Positions 21,808 to 35,000 are shown, numbered from the stretch's first letter. The stretch is 64,000 nt of DNA from Acanthamoeba castellanii str. Neff (GCF_000313135.1 NW_004457538.1:61998-125997), one strand, 5' to 3'. Translations and numbers: made by a program. Notes: generated by a model not told the origin, from the sequence alone.

Positions 21808-21989
21808 CTTTCTTGGGGTGTGTTGCGTGGTGCAGATAACAAAAGCGCAATAAAATGGAGTACTAAATAAAACGATAAGTGCCATTGGTCGCCCAGCGTC
21901 GTTTGCGCGTGAAAGGCGAGCGAGGATCACAGATTGTTGGTTGGCCAATGTACAGGAGAGAGAGAGAGAGAAAGAAGAGAGAAAGTTGT

Positions 21990-24900
21990 TCACTCTCGTG
22001 GCGGTGGCGGGCATGTCGTGTGGTGGTCTTCTTCGCCATCGCCGTCGTCGTTGAGGTCGATCATCAGCTCCCCTTCGCGGCCGGCCGACGGCCCGCCGCT
22101 CTCCTCCTCTTCGCCCCCGCTCTCGCCGTCGATTCCCTCCAGGTCCATCTCCTCCTGGGCAATCGGGCGCACAATGTGAGGCGGCGCCACGTCATCATCG
22201 TCATCGTCGTCCTCCTCCTCGATCTCCTCGACCGTGGCCTGCTGGTGCGGGTGCGCTCGCCCCGGCGACGTCGTACGAGTCGTGGTGGTGGTGCTCGACT
22301 CTACCATTTCGTGCTCGTCGTCGCCATCACTGCTGACCTCTTCGATGATCACCTCCGACACGTGCGGCGGCTGCGGCTGCTGGGTCTGCTGCATGTGCTG
22401 GTAGGCGAGGGCGGCGAGCGACGCACCGGGCACGCTCGACGACCCGCGCCGCCGCTGGAACGGCTTCTTGTGGACGTAGGACGGGAAGTTGGGCAGGTTG
22501 AAGCTGTTCAGCAGCGAGCTCACCCCCTCGTCGGTCGAGTTGTTGAGCGACGACGACGAAGAGGAGGAGAGCGACGGGGGCGACGAGGCCCGCGAGGACG
22601 TGGACTGGGCCGGGTCGGCGTCCACGCTGGGCCGACGGGCCGACGCGGTCGGCTCGGTCGAGGTGGTGAAGGTGGAGGTGGAGGTGGTCGGGCTGCCGTG
22701 GTCCATGTCGACCAGGTAGGGAAGGTTGAGGAGCCGTACGAGCGGGTTTGGCCCGTCGCTGCGGCCGCTGTCGACGTCGCCCAGGCTCGGCCGCCGGTCG
22801 ACCAGAAATCGGTCGCGGTCAAACTGGAGGAGCTGGGCCTCGCCGAGGCCGAGGCTGGCGCCGCCTTCGCCGCCGCTCAGCTGCTGGAGGCTGAGGTGCT
22901 TGGCCCGCAGGCACACAGCGTGGGACCAGAGGGTGAAGTGGTCGCGCGGGAGGTAGTAGCTCCACTCGCTCACGGCCTTGCCCAGCGTCGACAGGAACTT
23001 GGTGCGCAGGTTGCGGTGCTGCAGGTCGAAGCCCAGGAAGGACGCGTAGATCTTCTCCACCTCGTTCATCAGCAGCTTCTGATTCCAGTCCCCCTTGTTC
23101 ACCTGCCACACACATTCCACACACATGAGACCACATTCCAGACGAGTGGGCAGATGACGTGGCATTAGGTGGTGGCGAGTAGTACCTTCTTGGAGAAGGT
23201 GGAGAGGAGGAAGGCGCTCTTGATCTCGTCGTAGTGGTGGATGAGCCAGTCGAGGTCCTCCCGCCGCAGGCTCACGTCGGAGGAGAAGACCCGGAAGCCG
23301 CCCTTCTCCATCAGCTCCCGCAGGGGGTCGTCGCCGAGGCCCACGATGCCCTCGATGCGCCGGAGCAGGGCCACCTTCTCCCTCCGCTCGGCCATCGCTT
23401 TCGTCTCTTCGCTCTTAGGCTTTAGGCTCTCCGCTTCGCTTTCGCTCTTCTTATTCGCGTCGCTTTCGCTCTTTTCGCCGCCTTGTTGTTGGTCTTTTTG
23501 TGGGGGCATGGTGAGCCACACGATGGCGTTGTCGATCGCGCGCTCCGCGTTCTTGGCCGCGAACTTGTGGACCAGGGCGGGGTAGGGCTCGAGCGAGCAG
23601 CCGAAGAACGCCTCGAGCTCCTTGCGCCGCTGGGCCTTGTCCTCCTCGTGCGCCTGGCCGCCGCCGCCGCCGACGGACGGCTGCGCGCTCTCCTCCTTCT
23701 TCACATCGACCATCGTCGTCGATTCGTCGCCGTCTTCGTTCTTTTTGCCCTTCCCTGCATGCAAAAAAAACGACGAAATAGCGAAGAGTTTGTGAGCAAC
23801 AATGGAGGGAGAAGAAGACGATGAAAGTCGAATATGCGTGTTGCGGGAACCACATGAAGCTACAGCAGTAGTAGTAGGATAGAATACAGAATATGGTGGA
23901 GAGAGAAAGAGAAAGAGAAAGAGAGAGTAATAGTGGTGGAAAGCAATGTCATGGAGGTGCTGACGAGGGTATGTCATTACCCGAGCGATTGCCCTTGGGG
24001 TTCCACCACGGGAAGCCGATGACGTTGAGCTTCTCAAAACGATCCGCCGCCAATTGCCCTGCATTTTTGTGGTGTGTGTGGTGTGTGTCGTGTGTGTCGT
24101 GTGTGTGTGTTAGCCACCAGTAGCTGGCGATGAAGAACGCGTCGTAGCGTACCCTTGGTGTGAAGGGCCTTCTGGTTGTTGACCCAGATGCGCAGGCTGG
24201 CGTAATCGCCGCCGGCCGGCACGGAGAAGTGCCCGTGCTTCTCCTTGAACTGGAGGAGCTCCTCGAAGCGCTCCTCCCACGGCCGCACCTTGCGCCGCTT
24301 CTTGAAGTCGGCCTCCGACGCGCTCTCCTGGTGGGTGGAGGTCGAGTTGCCCGCGCTCAGGTTGAGGCTGTCGCCCCGCTTGCGCTTCCGCTTGGCGCCG
24401 GTCGACGACGACGTGGCCGGTACCGATGATGGCTGCGGGGGCGTCGATACGGGCGACGTGGTGAGCGACGACGAGCCGCCGCGCGGCTGGTGCACCGGCG
24501 TGAACGGCTGCGGCTGCTTGTCGTCTACGAGAAATCCAGCGGCGGACGTAGCCGGCGCGAGCGAGAGGCCGCCGTTGGCGTTCATGGTCATGGCCGCGAA
24601 GGAAGGGAGGACCGGCATCGCTGCGATGGGGCTCACGCCGGCGGCCGAGGCGGCGGCCGCGGACTGCTGCGCCAGAATGCTGGCCAGCCGCGGTATGCCC
24701 GCAGGCATTCCAGGCATTCCTGCGGTCATTTGGCGCCACTGGCGCTCGGCCTCGGCCCGCACGGCCGCCAGCTCCTCCTTCTCGGCGTCGATCTGCAGTC
24801 GCTCCTTGGCCTGCCGGTCGCGCTCGATCTCCCAGGCCTTCATGATGTTCTCGATCTCTACCCGGATCTTCTCGATCTCCTGCTTGTCGCGCTCGACCGT

Positions 24901-25719
24901 GTCGCGGGCCAGCTGGAGCTCGGTCTGCTCCCGCTCGCGTCGCTCGGCCTCGACCCGGTCGCGCTCGGCCTGCAGGCCCTCGGCGCCCCGGTCGCGCTGG
25001 ATGCCCAGCAGCGCGTCGCGGCTCTTCTCCAGCCGCTCGTTCTCGGCCATCAGATCGTCGCGCTCCACGGCGAGCTGCTCCTGCGCGGCGGTCAGCTGCT
25101 GGACTTGGCTCCAGAGCTGCTCGCGCTCCTTTTCCATCGCGCCGCGCTCGAGCTTCATCCGCTCGAGCGCCTCCTTGAGCACCTGCGTCTCGACGGCGGC
25201 CAGGTTGGCCATCATTTGCACCTCGCGTTCGATCTTGACCCGGTCCTCGTCCATCTGCTGTCGATGCTGCTCCTGCTCCCGCTGCTGTCGGTCGAGCGCC
25301 TCCTTCTCGCGCTTGTGCGCCTTCTTGAGCCGCTCGACGGCCTCCCGCTCCTCGGCCAGCATCCTTCGTTCTTTCGCGATCGCTTCGCCTTCGCTCTTTT
25401 CGGCGTCTTCGAGCCGGCCCCACTGGTCGGGCGGCGTGGTGGGCACTGACGACGCCGCCAGAGCCATCCGCTTCCTCTCCGAGTCCATCGATTCCCGCTC
25501 CCGCTGGATCGCCGCTCGCTCGCGCTCGATCGCCTGGCGCTCCCTCTCCATCGCCTGCACGAGCAGCGCCTGCGCCTGCTGCGCTTGTGTGTACGCCGCG
25601 GCGGCGGCTTCCGAGGTCACGCCCACGCCCGGAGGTGGCGGCTGGCCCAGCGTGTCATCTCCGGCCAGGCGCGCCTCGAGGCCCTTTTCCTTGGGTCCGA
25701 GCTGTGCCGTCCCGTTCAT
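21990..25719 (-). CDS. Long coiled-coil protein with a helicase-associated (HA) domain
   Basis: The start ATG at 25719 gives MNGTAQLGPKEKG; an upstream non-coding exon may end at GGGTGCAG. Residues of about 60-360 form a continuous charged coiled coil (repeats such as AIERERAAIQRERESMDSER). An Ala/Gly/Pro-rich linker leads to a basic segment (GAKRKRKRGD) and an HA-type domain: KKRRKVRPWEERFEELLQFK, EKHGHFSVPAGGDYASLRIW and WVNNQKALHTKG. After introns near 24120-24060 and 23960-23760 comes a Lys/Glu/Ser-rich region, a helical part (LRRIEGIVGLGDDPLRELME, then WNQKLLMNEVEKIYASFLGF), and a Ser-rich, very acidic tail. No helicase motor motifs are present. A nuclear, DNA- or chromatin-linked role is a guess from the basic and HA parts. 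Confidence 0.75.
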
Positions 25720-27681
25720 CCCGAGCTGCACCCAAAGAACGAAGAGAAGAGCGAAGAGCGAGAAGTGAGGTGAGTGGGGCGTGAAAAGGTTGTTGGAGTT
25801 TTTTGGGTGGCAGTGGTGGGCACTAACTCTGCACCACCACCGAGGCCGGAAGAGGAGGAAGAGGCCCAGCAAGGAAGTGGGAGCGCCCGCCCCCTCGCCA
25901 CTCTGCAGGCAACACAACAAGATGTTGGCGCACGTGCCCCGCAAGAGGAACCAGCTTCGGTTCCATAAACTCTTCGACCAACCAAAAAATGCAGCAAATA
26001 GGAGCGTTTCTGTGTGGTTGGGGGAGTTTCGGGCCACACGTGCAACGAAGAGCTCTCCGGCCTCAAGACAATTGGAGGAAAATCCAGTCGCGGACCAATT
26101 GCCGCACAGCGAGTCGCCAAAAGGACACACTCTTGCGTTCAACAATAGCACAACATCAACACAACATGAACATATTGGGTGATAAATTTTGTTGACCACC
26201 AGGTGCCACCATACGTGTGGTGTGTATGGTCACCCACACAACCATCATGTTCCACACACGCAGACTGCGCATAGAGAAAGAAAACATGAAGATATGTAGG
26301 GAGTACCTGGGTGGAGTGTGTCTGGCTTGCTATGGCTGTGAAACAAAAAATGTTGTGTCACTTGTTGCCGAGTCCTTGTTGTGGCCCGTGTCTTGTCTGG
26401 TCTGGCGGATCCCGCACTCGCTCACTGCGGCAGGCGGGTGAAAGGAGGGGGAAGAAGCTAAGAGACTTTAATTTCCCAACCGCGTAGAGAGGGCGCGCGA
26501 GGCGGGTATGTGTGGCGCAGTGCGAATGTGTTATGACGTGAAGTGGCGCCGGCGATACAGCGTGTGCCCTCCATTTCGTTGAAAAAAGAAAAAGATCTTC
26601 CCAGATACCACTTCCCTTTGGCCTGACGTAGAGGCCTATGGCCGCTATGTTGATTGAAGGAAAGAGAAAAAACAAAAAGATGGAGGCGGGAGTGGATGTA
26701 CCACTTGTTTTTTGGTCTCTTCCTTTCTATTCCTTCTTCTCTCTGCTGCTCGAGAGAAGATTAACGAGAACCGCGAGTAGCGGCAGAGGAGGTTGATGTT
26801 TGCGCCGCTCCTCGTCAGGTGAGCGCTGGATGGATGGAGTGCTGGTTCGCTGCGGCAACGGCAGCGGAGAGTGGCCGTTGAGGTGTGGTGGTGTTGTTGT
26901 GGGGTGGAAGAGAAAAACAAACAGAATGCTGTGTTCGGGCGCGCTGTATTCGAGAATCACCGGAGAACACGACAGACCACGTCGCTAAAGCGCCACTATC
27001 AACGGTGAAACATGTTTGTGTGTAGTGATGATGCCAGGCAGCATAAAACAGTCCGCCCGTAAACGAACAACATAATGTTATCCTAAAGCGCACCAACCCG
27101 GCATGGTGACCGTGTCGTCCATCAACGAAATGCTATCTGAAATTCTTTGGCCAACATGTTGATAAAAATTCGTGTAATGCGGCAGAGTGTGTATTAGCAT
27201 GCTCTTCAAATGTTTGGTTGCACATTGTCGAGGAGTTTCCGCCCACACTCCGACCATGTGTCATGTACATCAATTGAGATTCCGCACAGATAAAACCTCT
27301 TTGTGTGCGCAACCACAACGACATCTGCCATTCACCATCACCCTTGTTCGCACTGACCGACCAATGTGTGCTTGCCCGATGAACATGAACGGCAGGGTGA
27401 CAACTCCGGCCTGCTAGAGTGCTGATTGGCCAGCTGACACCCGCGGCCTCCGCGGATGTTGTTGTCCACCACCATGGGGCTCAATTGGAACAGTAGCCAC
27501 CAACCAACAATCCTCCTCGCCCTTGTGGGTGCGCAACCACCACCAATAGCCCCAATCTTCCGCACAACCAAACCTTGTTGGTGGGATTCGTGATGATGTA
27601 CGTGTGGTGTTGGGTTGTTGGGATTCTTGCAGAGCATGTGACCACCACACGACACATCAGGCGGCCTGGCTCGGTCGCGGC
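25720..27681. other. Two-kilobase gene-poor stretch
   Basis: This is the longest stretch without a supported gene. Its right part (about 26450-27450) is less GC-rich than coding DNA, and it should hold the promoter of the coiled-coil gene and the kelch 3' UTR. Open frames on both strands (for example 25774-26182) have low-quality composition and no recognisable motif. No tRNA-like cloverleaf with a GGTTCRA arm, and no transposon ends, were found by eye. Confidence 0.45.
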
Positions 27682-29683
27682 TCACTGTTGCGCGGTACTC
27701 GAGTAGAGGAAGAGGTCGCCCGTGCGCTCCTTGCCGTCGAAGCCGCCAAACAGGAGGAACTGCTCGTCCTGCAGCCCCGCACCTGCCAGCCAGCCTCGCG
27801 GCGTGGGGCTATTGTTGTGGTGCACACGGCACATACGACACACGCGGCACACGGTCACACGAATGTTGGCATGTCGATGTGGTGGGGGAGCTGTACATCT
27901 CTTCGCTTGCGCCGTCCTTCCTGATCCAGGTGAGCGTGTTGGTGTCGAAGATGAAGGTCTCGTTGCTGTAGTCGCCCGCTCCCGCGTGCCCTTGCGCCGC
28001 TGGCCGGGCGTTGTTCGTTCGTTCGGTGATTTGAATGTGAATCGCTGCTGGCGGCGAAAAGGTTTGTGGGGCGAGTGGGCGAGGGGAGAGCGTACAGGGA
28101 TCGACTTCGCCGCCGAAGAGGAAGAGGTGGTGACCGAGCGCCGCGCAGGCGGCGACGCTGCGCGCGGTGGGGCGGTCGCCCTGGGCCTGCACGGCCTCCC
28201 ACTTGCGTCCGTTCAGATCGTAGGCCCAGAAGTCGTCCATCTCCTTTCCGCTGAAGCCGCCTACGACCGCACACACACCGCACACGCACACGCACACGCA
28301 CGCACACGCACACGCACGCACGCACGCACACACACATGCGGGTTAGAATTGCGATTGCGCGATGACGTGGTCTAGGCGGTGTTTTGATGTGTACCGAAGA
28401 CGTAGACCTTGTCGGCCGTGGCGAAGAGGGCGGGGCCGCCTCGCACTGAGGGCTGTTCCGAGGCGGTGCCGGTGTGCTCCAGCTTCTCCCACGCCTGCTT
28501 CTCGGTGTCGAATGCGAACAGATCGTTCTGCCTGTTTTCGCCGCCCAGCCAACCCTCAGCCACCGTGAGATCCTCTTTCCTCTTCCTCCTCGTGCCTCAT
28601 ATCCCCCCACAGTCGCTGTTGTTGTCATCGTCTTCTTCATCTTCCTCCTCGTTATGACAACGATGATGCTGACGATGATGATGATGTCCATGATGATGTC
28701 CACACCACACCTCCCACCAATCTAATCTTTCTCTTAAGTGGGCCAGAGAGATCAGCTCTGGGAGGTGATTGAGGTTTGATGGGGTTGTGTGGGGGTAAGG
28801 GGGGAGGGGGTAGTCATACCGGCCGCTGGCAGCGCAGCCGCCGAACACGTAGACGCGCTGGGCGTGCGAGGCCATCACGTGGTAGCTGCGCGCGGCCGGA
28901 GCTCCCTCGGCCTCGATCTGCCTCCAGCGCGTGGTGGCCGCATCAAACTCCCACATGTCACCTACGCGCGTCAGGCCCCATACACCACCCCATGACGTTA
29001 GCATCAACCATCATCAAGTCCAAGCGCAGGCCCAGCCGAAAGGTGGTGCTATTTATTAATATTGTATGTATGTACGTATGATATGTGTGTATGTGTACGT
29101 ATGATATGTGTATGTATGTGTGTATGTAGAAAGGTACCCAGGCTCGTCTCCTCCTGGTCCACGCCCGTGCGCCCGCCGAACATGTAGAACCGATTGCCAA
29201 CCGATGCCGCAGCTTGGCCCACTCTGGGCGCAAAGTAGCGCAATCGCCACCACAAAGTCAGCATTGGAACAAGGTTGGGCCGGAGTAGTACATCATTTCC
29301 ATGGGCGGTTGGGCGCAGGGGGGGGGAGAAGGGCATGGGGGTGGGTACCTGGCTGAGGGGGCGGGGTGGTCGGGCGAGGTCTCAAGACGGACCCAGTGAG
29401 CTGAGGCCACGTCGAGGACGTGCACAGCGTTGTCGATCGGGTGCCGCGGTTCGTGCTCGCCTCCGAACACCGCCACCTTGTAGCCCTCGAGGGCCACCAC
29501 ACTAGTGAGTGGGGAGCAGAGGTCAGGCTAGCATAGGGCGAGACGCTGCGCGATTAGCAATTAGATGAATGAAATCTGTGAATGAACGAAGAAGAACCTG
29601 TGGGAGCTGCGACCGAGGGGCACGCTGCCCGCTTGACGACCGGTGAGCCTGCGCCAACTGCCACCACAAACACTACAGGCCAT
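27682..29683 (-). CDS. Kelch-repeat beta-propeller protein
   Basis: The start at 29683 gives MACSVCGGSWRRLTGRQAGS; the splice CACAG|GTTCTT to CACTAG|TG makes RSSHSVVALEGYKVAVFGG, a perfect first kelch motif. Further motifs are VGNRFYMFGGRTGVDQ, QRVYVFGGCAASGR, ADKVYVFG, LGHHLFLFGGEVDP and EQFLLFGGFDGKERTGDLFL, each with the paired W/Y strand (for example MWEFDAATTRWRQIEAEGAP, DLFAFDTEKQAWEKLE, FWAYDLNGRKWEAVQAQGDR). That is about six blades, and the protein is nothing but the propeller. Introns carry TATG, CACACG and ATG repeats. Propellers of this type bind proteins; the partner cannot be told from sequence. Nitrile-specifier-like proteins are the nearest kind of match. Confidence 0.88.
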
Positions 29684-29914
29684 GTTGTTGTTGGGCTTGG
29701 GTTCTTTCTTGTTTGCGCCCACAGCTGTGGGCGCCACGACACCAAGTTTTACTGGGCGTTGGTGATTGGTGGCTGCTCTGGTGTTGGTCTTCTTGTCCAA
29801 CAAGAACACCAGCCTGAGAATCACTTGGTGGTCATCAAGCCAAACCAGACAAGCTCAATGTAAATATAGTTCTGTTCACACAGTATTGATCCACCATCCC
29901 TCAAGTCATACACC

Positions 29915-31626
29915 TTACCCCCTCCACACAGGACCCTCTCTCTCACTCAGTCGTCCCTGTGCGCCATGATGAGCCGTTAGTGACGAACCGCCTCGGCTGA
30001 CAGGGGCTGGATGCGAACCAGCTGGGGGGGAGAGTGGGTACTCTTTCTTAGCGGAGGGGAGGGTGAGCTGGTACTCCTCCTTCGACGTGGCCACGGCGGT
30101 CGAGTCCAACGGCACGGCTGGCTTGGGCTTGGTCTGCTGCACGTACTTGATGTGCGTGTACCTTCATTGCGTGTGTGCGTGTACATTAGTGCGTGTGCGG
30201 TGGTGTGTGCGGTGGTGCGTGTGCGGTGAGAACGAGGTTGGCGTAGCAGAGGGAGTAGTAGAGGAGGTGGTACCACACGGAGGCGATGGTGGCGAGGAGG
30301 AGGCCGACGGACAGGAGGAAGGAAATCTGCACGTCGCCGAAGATGAACAGGCCGATGCCGGTGGTGAAGATGTTCTTGATCTGGCCCGTCACGCTCGTCG
30401 TCAACGGCGAGTTGATGAGCGAGCACAGGAAGATGAAGTAGTTCAGCAGGAACGCCTGCACCGACGACATGATGAAGCACAGCTGCACACCCAACGAACA
30501 CCACACACACGTCAGCACCAAGTGTGCGTGTGCGGTGGTGTGTGTGTGTGTGTGTGACTGGAGGTGGCGGTACGAGGAAGCCGGGGTCGGTCCAGTACGG
30601 GTAGTTGATCACGTCCTCGTACTCGAGCCCGAGCACGACAAGGACGACGAAGGGGATGGAGAGCACGTTGTTGTAGAACATGAGGCCAAAGGTATCGAGG
30701 TTGGTCTCGTTCTTGACCTTGGCGATGAAGACCAGGTAGAGCGCCGTCACGACACAGTTGAGCGCGCACAGGAAGTATCCGATCGCGTTGAACGACAGAT
30801 CGCCCAGGCCGGCGATCACCGCACCTACGCCGCGCACATAAGAAAGTGTCAGCTGCGTGTGCGGTGGCGCGTGTGCGGTCGTGCGTGTGCGATTGCCGGG
30901 ATATGCGGACCGATGACCATGGCGTAGACGGACCAGGCCTCGTCACGTGGAGTGAACTTCTTCAGATAGACCGCCTCTCCCACAATCACGATCAGTGTCG
31001 TAAATCGCCGCAGGGCGCTGGCGTGCGACACACACACAACACACACCACACGTGAGTTGTGTGCACGTTGTGGCTGGAGCAAGCGAGATAGCTTTCACAC
31101 CTGAACATGGGCACATTGATGAACTGGAGGGCCGCGAGGCCGGTCACCACCATGCCAAAGAAGAAGAAGGCCAGCGGCAGCACCTGAACACAACACAATG
31201 ACGCGTGACGAGGTTGAGCCAGGTGAAGAAGAAGGAGGAGGAGAAGAAGAAGGCTGATGTGTTTGACGTACGGCCTTGGCGGTGGAGAAGGAGAAGTCCT
31301 TGTAGGTGATGATGTTGGTAGACTTCATGAAGTAGAGGGCCACGGTGGCGAAGAGCATTTGGCCCAGGGTCAGCGTGTTGGAGTAGGGGAAGTCATAGAC
31401 CGATAGCGTCGCCTTGTTGAAGAAGGTGATCGAAGTCGAGATCAAACCTGTTGTTTGTTGCACCGGGAGGGGTCAAAATCAAATCAAATCAATTCAAGAA
31501 TTATGGGGCAGGTGGGATGAAGACAAGCCTCACGCGTGGCTTCATCAAGCTGGACGTGCCATAGAGGAAGGCCACTCCGAATCCGATCCATTGCTTCCTG
31601 GTGAGGGAATCTTGGATGCCCTTCAT
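29915..31626 (-). CDS. Nucleotide-sugar transporter family protein (SLC35/TPT)
   Basis: This is a multi-pass carrier of the drug/metabolite-transporter superfamily, expected in Golgi or ER membrane exchanging a nucleotide sugar for the nucleoside monophosphate. The start at 31626 gives MKGIQDSLTRKQWIGFGVAF, with a stop just upstream. Membrane segments in order include ISTSITFFNKATLSVYDFPY (with the family's FNK), LGQMLFATVALYFM, AFFFFGMVVTGLAALQFINV, FTTLIVIVGEAVYLKK, LSFNAIGYFLCALNCVVTAL, FGLMFYNNVLSIPFVVLVVL, AFLLNYFIFLCSLINSPLTT and FLLSVGLLLATIASVWYHLL, about ten helices. The last exon is a hydrophilic tail with KPKPAVPLD. SLC35D-type (UDP-sugar) is most likely; the substrate is not visible. 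Confidence 0.82.
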
Positions 31627-32050
31627 CTATGTCTTTGCGCGGAAGATCTCTTCTCTGCTCTGTCGTTGCTAATCGTCGATTCTAATCAGCGTTGCTCCTC
31701 TATGCTCGCCGTTCACGCTACTCTGTGCACCCTCGCGAGCCCGCCTTGCCTTGCGATCGATTTGTAGCGCTACGTCGTTCGATTTGCGCAAACAAACTCT
31801 GGTTTTCGTTTGGTCTTCTACTCTTTGTACGCACGTGCCCACTCTACGCCTGTGTGTGTTGCTCCTCTCCCTCCAGCCAAGAGGCTTCACAGCTTCATCT
31901 TCTACAGTTCATCACGGCGTACACCACTGGTGGGAGCTGGACGATGCTGGTGATGTTGGTGGTTAAAAAAATATGGTGTAATGTTGTAAGTTCAGTATGT
32001 CAAGGTGGCAATGTATCTATCAGGTGTCGTGATGTGTTGGGTGTGTGTGT
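31627..32050. other. Spacer between transporter 5' end and acyl-CoA synthetase 3' end
   Basis: It probably holds the transporter promoter and the synthetase 3' UTR. Short open frames exist on both strands with no recognisable product. Confidence 0.4.
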
Positions 32051-35000
32051 TCATGGCTGTGACGTCGACCAGGACTCAGACTCTGACGCCGACGGCGACG
32101 AACGATCCGACTTGGAGCCGCCGTCGCTCGACGATGTCATCAACGACGATGACGACGTGCCGCGCTTGGTGGAGGACTTGGTCGTGGCGGGCTTGTTGTG
32201 GGGCACGGGCGCGGTCGAAGTCTTGGCCAGCATCTGGAACATGGCCATGGTCGACTTCATGTCCACCTTGCGCTCGATCAGCTCCCGCCGGGCCTGCGCG
32301 CGCCGCTCCTCCTCGAGCTTGCGCTCCTCGGTCTCGCTCAGCTCCTTCTCCTTCTCCCACATCAGGCCCAGCTGCACCTTCTTCTCCTCATGCTCCCGCT
32401 CCCGCCGCTCCTTCTCCTCCCGCTCGGCCTCGTCCTGCTGCTGCTGCGGCTGAGGGCTGACGCTCCGCCTCGAGCCGGCGGCGGTGGCGGCGGCGGGCCG
32501 ACGGAGCTGATGAGAGCGCGCGGCCTCGTCTTCGCTGACGCCGGTCGACGGAGGCTCGTCCTCCTCTTCGTGCTCGACGTCGCCGTCGACGGCAGAGTCG
32601 TCGTCCTCTTCGTGCGGCCGCCGCTTCGTCTTCTTCTTTTTGTTGTTCGCGTCCTCCCGCTCGCTCTCGGTGGTCTCCTCCGTCTCAGTCTCCGTGGTCG
32701 TGTCGTCGGTCTCCGGCGCGGAGCTGCAGCACTCGGTGTTGGTGGTGGTGTAGCCGCGCTCGGCGTCACTGGCCTCCACCACCTCACCACGCACATCGTA
32801 GAGGTCCGCCGCCGCCGGCGCTGCTGCCTTGGTCGGCGCGACTGGCGGTTCGGGTTCGGTCGTGAGCTCGTCGAGCGGGACCGGGCTGACGGAAGCCTCG
32901 CCGTCGCCAGCGGCGCGTGGAGAGGGCTCGGCCGGGGGCCTTGGGGACGTCGACCTCGAGGCTGACGCCTCCGATGCTCGCGGCGAAGGCGCCGTTGCGG
33001 CGGCCGCGCTCCCCCCTGCGCTCTCCTCTTTCCGCGGCGACGATTCTTCTTCGCTCTTTGCGTTCTCGGCGGGCGTCGCCACCTCCGTCGACGGCGTGGC
33101 CTCCTCGACCGACGTCAGTGTCGACACCACGACGGGCTCGGCAGTCGACTCGCCCTGCGCTCCAACGCCGGCGGCCACCACCTGCTGCAGCTCCGGCTCC
33201 GGCTCCGGCTCGGGGTGCGCCGGCTCGGGGGTGACGTCAGCGGCCGGGTCGCGCGGGGACACGGTGCGGCCCATGTGGGAGGCGGCGCCCTGCTTGAGCA
33301 TGTCGTAGAGCAGCGCCGTTCCTCGCTTCGGCGAGGGCTCTGTGGCCGTGGCCTCGGCCGCCTCTACCTCAACGCCGGGCGGCGCAGCCGAAGCCGCCGT
33401 CGTCACCTCCTCGGAGGCGGCGGCGGCCTGGGCGACTTCAGCCTGCGCCTCCTTCTCCTCTGCGCTGTCGGCCTTGGGCGGCGACTGAGCCTCGGCGCCC
33501 GACCGTGGTGATGAGGTTGACGACGACGATGGCTGCTGTGCCCCGACCGAGCTGGCCAGCGGTCGCTGGGCCGAGCTGCCGCCCATCGCGTCGGCGTACA
33601 TCTTGTCAATTTCCTTCTCGTAGTTCTTCTCGACCACGAAGCGTCGGATCTGCATGCCGGCAGTCAACTCGTCTGGCAGAAACAAACACACCGCACACGC
33701 AGCACACGCACACACGACACACAACGACGTCAGGGTCACCGCGTGCGCGAGGGCGTGCGACAAGCGCGGCGGCGGTACCCCGCTCGAGCGAGAACTGCTT
33801 GCGGAGGACGGTGAAGCGCTTGAGGGTGGGGAAGCCGCGCGGGAGGCGCTTGTTGACGGCGACGACGTGCTTCTGGATCGCCACCGTGATCTCGTTGATG
33901 TAGGGCGCTTTGTACAGGGCCTTGGCCGCCACGCCCTTCTCCTTGCTCACGCGGGCCTGCACGTACGTAGTCCACAGCACGCCACCCGTCAGTAAAGTGT
34001 GTCGTGTCGTGTCGTTGGTCGTGTCGTGTCGTGTCGTTGGAAGGCGACACGATGTACCATGAAGTAGGGGTCGAGCGAGATGACGGCGGTGAGGTAGGGC
34101 TTCTGGTGGCCGAAGACGATGACGTTGTTGATGGCCGGCAGCATCTTGAGCGCGTTCTCGATCTTCTCCGGGTGCAGCACCTTGTCGCCGGGCGAGGTGA
34201 TCAGCTCCACGCGGCGGCCGACCAGGCGCACGAACCCGCCGGCGTCCATCGAACCGTGATCGCCCGTCGCCCACCAACCGTCGACCGGCCCAGCCTCCTC
34301 CTGGTGATCCAGCCAACCAACGGTTAAACCGGTGTGTGCGGTCGTGCGTGTGCGGTGGTGCGTGTGCGTGATCGCCGATGATGAGGGAAATGTACGGAGA
34401 GATAGCCCATGAAGACGTTGTGGCCCTTGACCAGGATCTGACCGTCTGCGTCGATCTTGGCCTGGGTGTTGGGCAGGACCTTACCGACAGTGCCCGCCTG
34501 GCTGTTCCCTATAAAACGACAACGACAGCGCAACAAAGAGGGGGACGGACGTAAGAAACTATCACGACGCGAAGCGCGACGCCGTGGTGGCAAAAGGTGG
34601 GGGGTACCGGAGCTGTTGACGGCCGTAAGACCGCACGTTTCGGTCTGTCCGTAGGCCTCGTGGATCGTCAATTGCAGCTTCTGCAGGGATTCGCTCACCT
34701 CCTGGAAGAACAAAGAAAGAAAGAAAGAGTTGTTTGTTCAGCTGTTCAGTTCACTGAATTCAAACGGTACGCCGGGGAGGGTCGGGTTTGTGTGTACCTC
34801 GGGCAGGTAGCCGTAGGCGCAGGCGGCATACCGCACGCGCGCAAAGCCCATGGCCGTCCACAACGCCGAGAGCGCCGGCGCGTTCATCGTCTGGGCCGCC
34901 GACGCCGGTACCTTGCCCTGTTTCACGTGTCGAGAATGAATGTCAAGAATGTGCGATGAGAATGAATGTCAAGAATGTGCTGCGTGTGCGGCGCCGGCTG

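Noticed and set aside
24245..25768. 507-residue open frame on the + strand
   Set aside because: It is the antisense shadow of the coiled-coil gene; its Ser/Arg/Cys-rich repeats mirror the Glu/Arg/Ala repeats of the real protein.
32198..33511. Long + strand open frames over the acyl-CoA synthetase tail
   Set aside because: High-GC shadows of the Ala/Ser/Glu-rich minus-strand tail; no domain and no splice structure.
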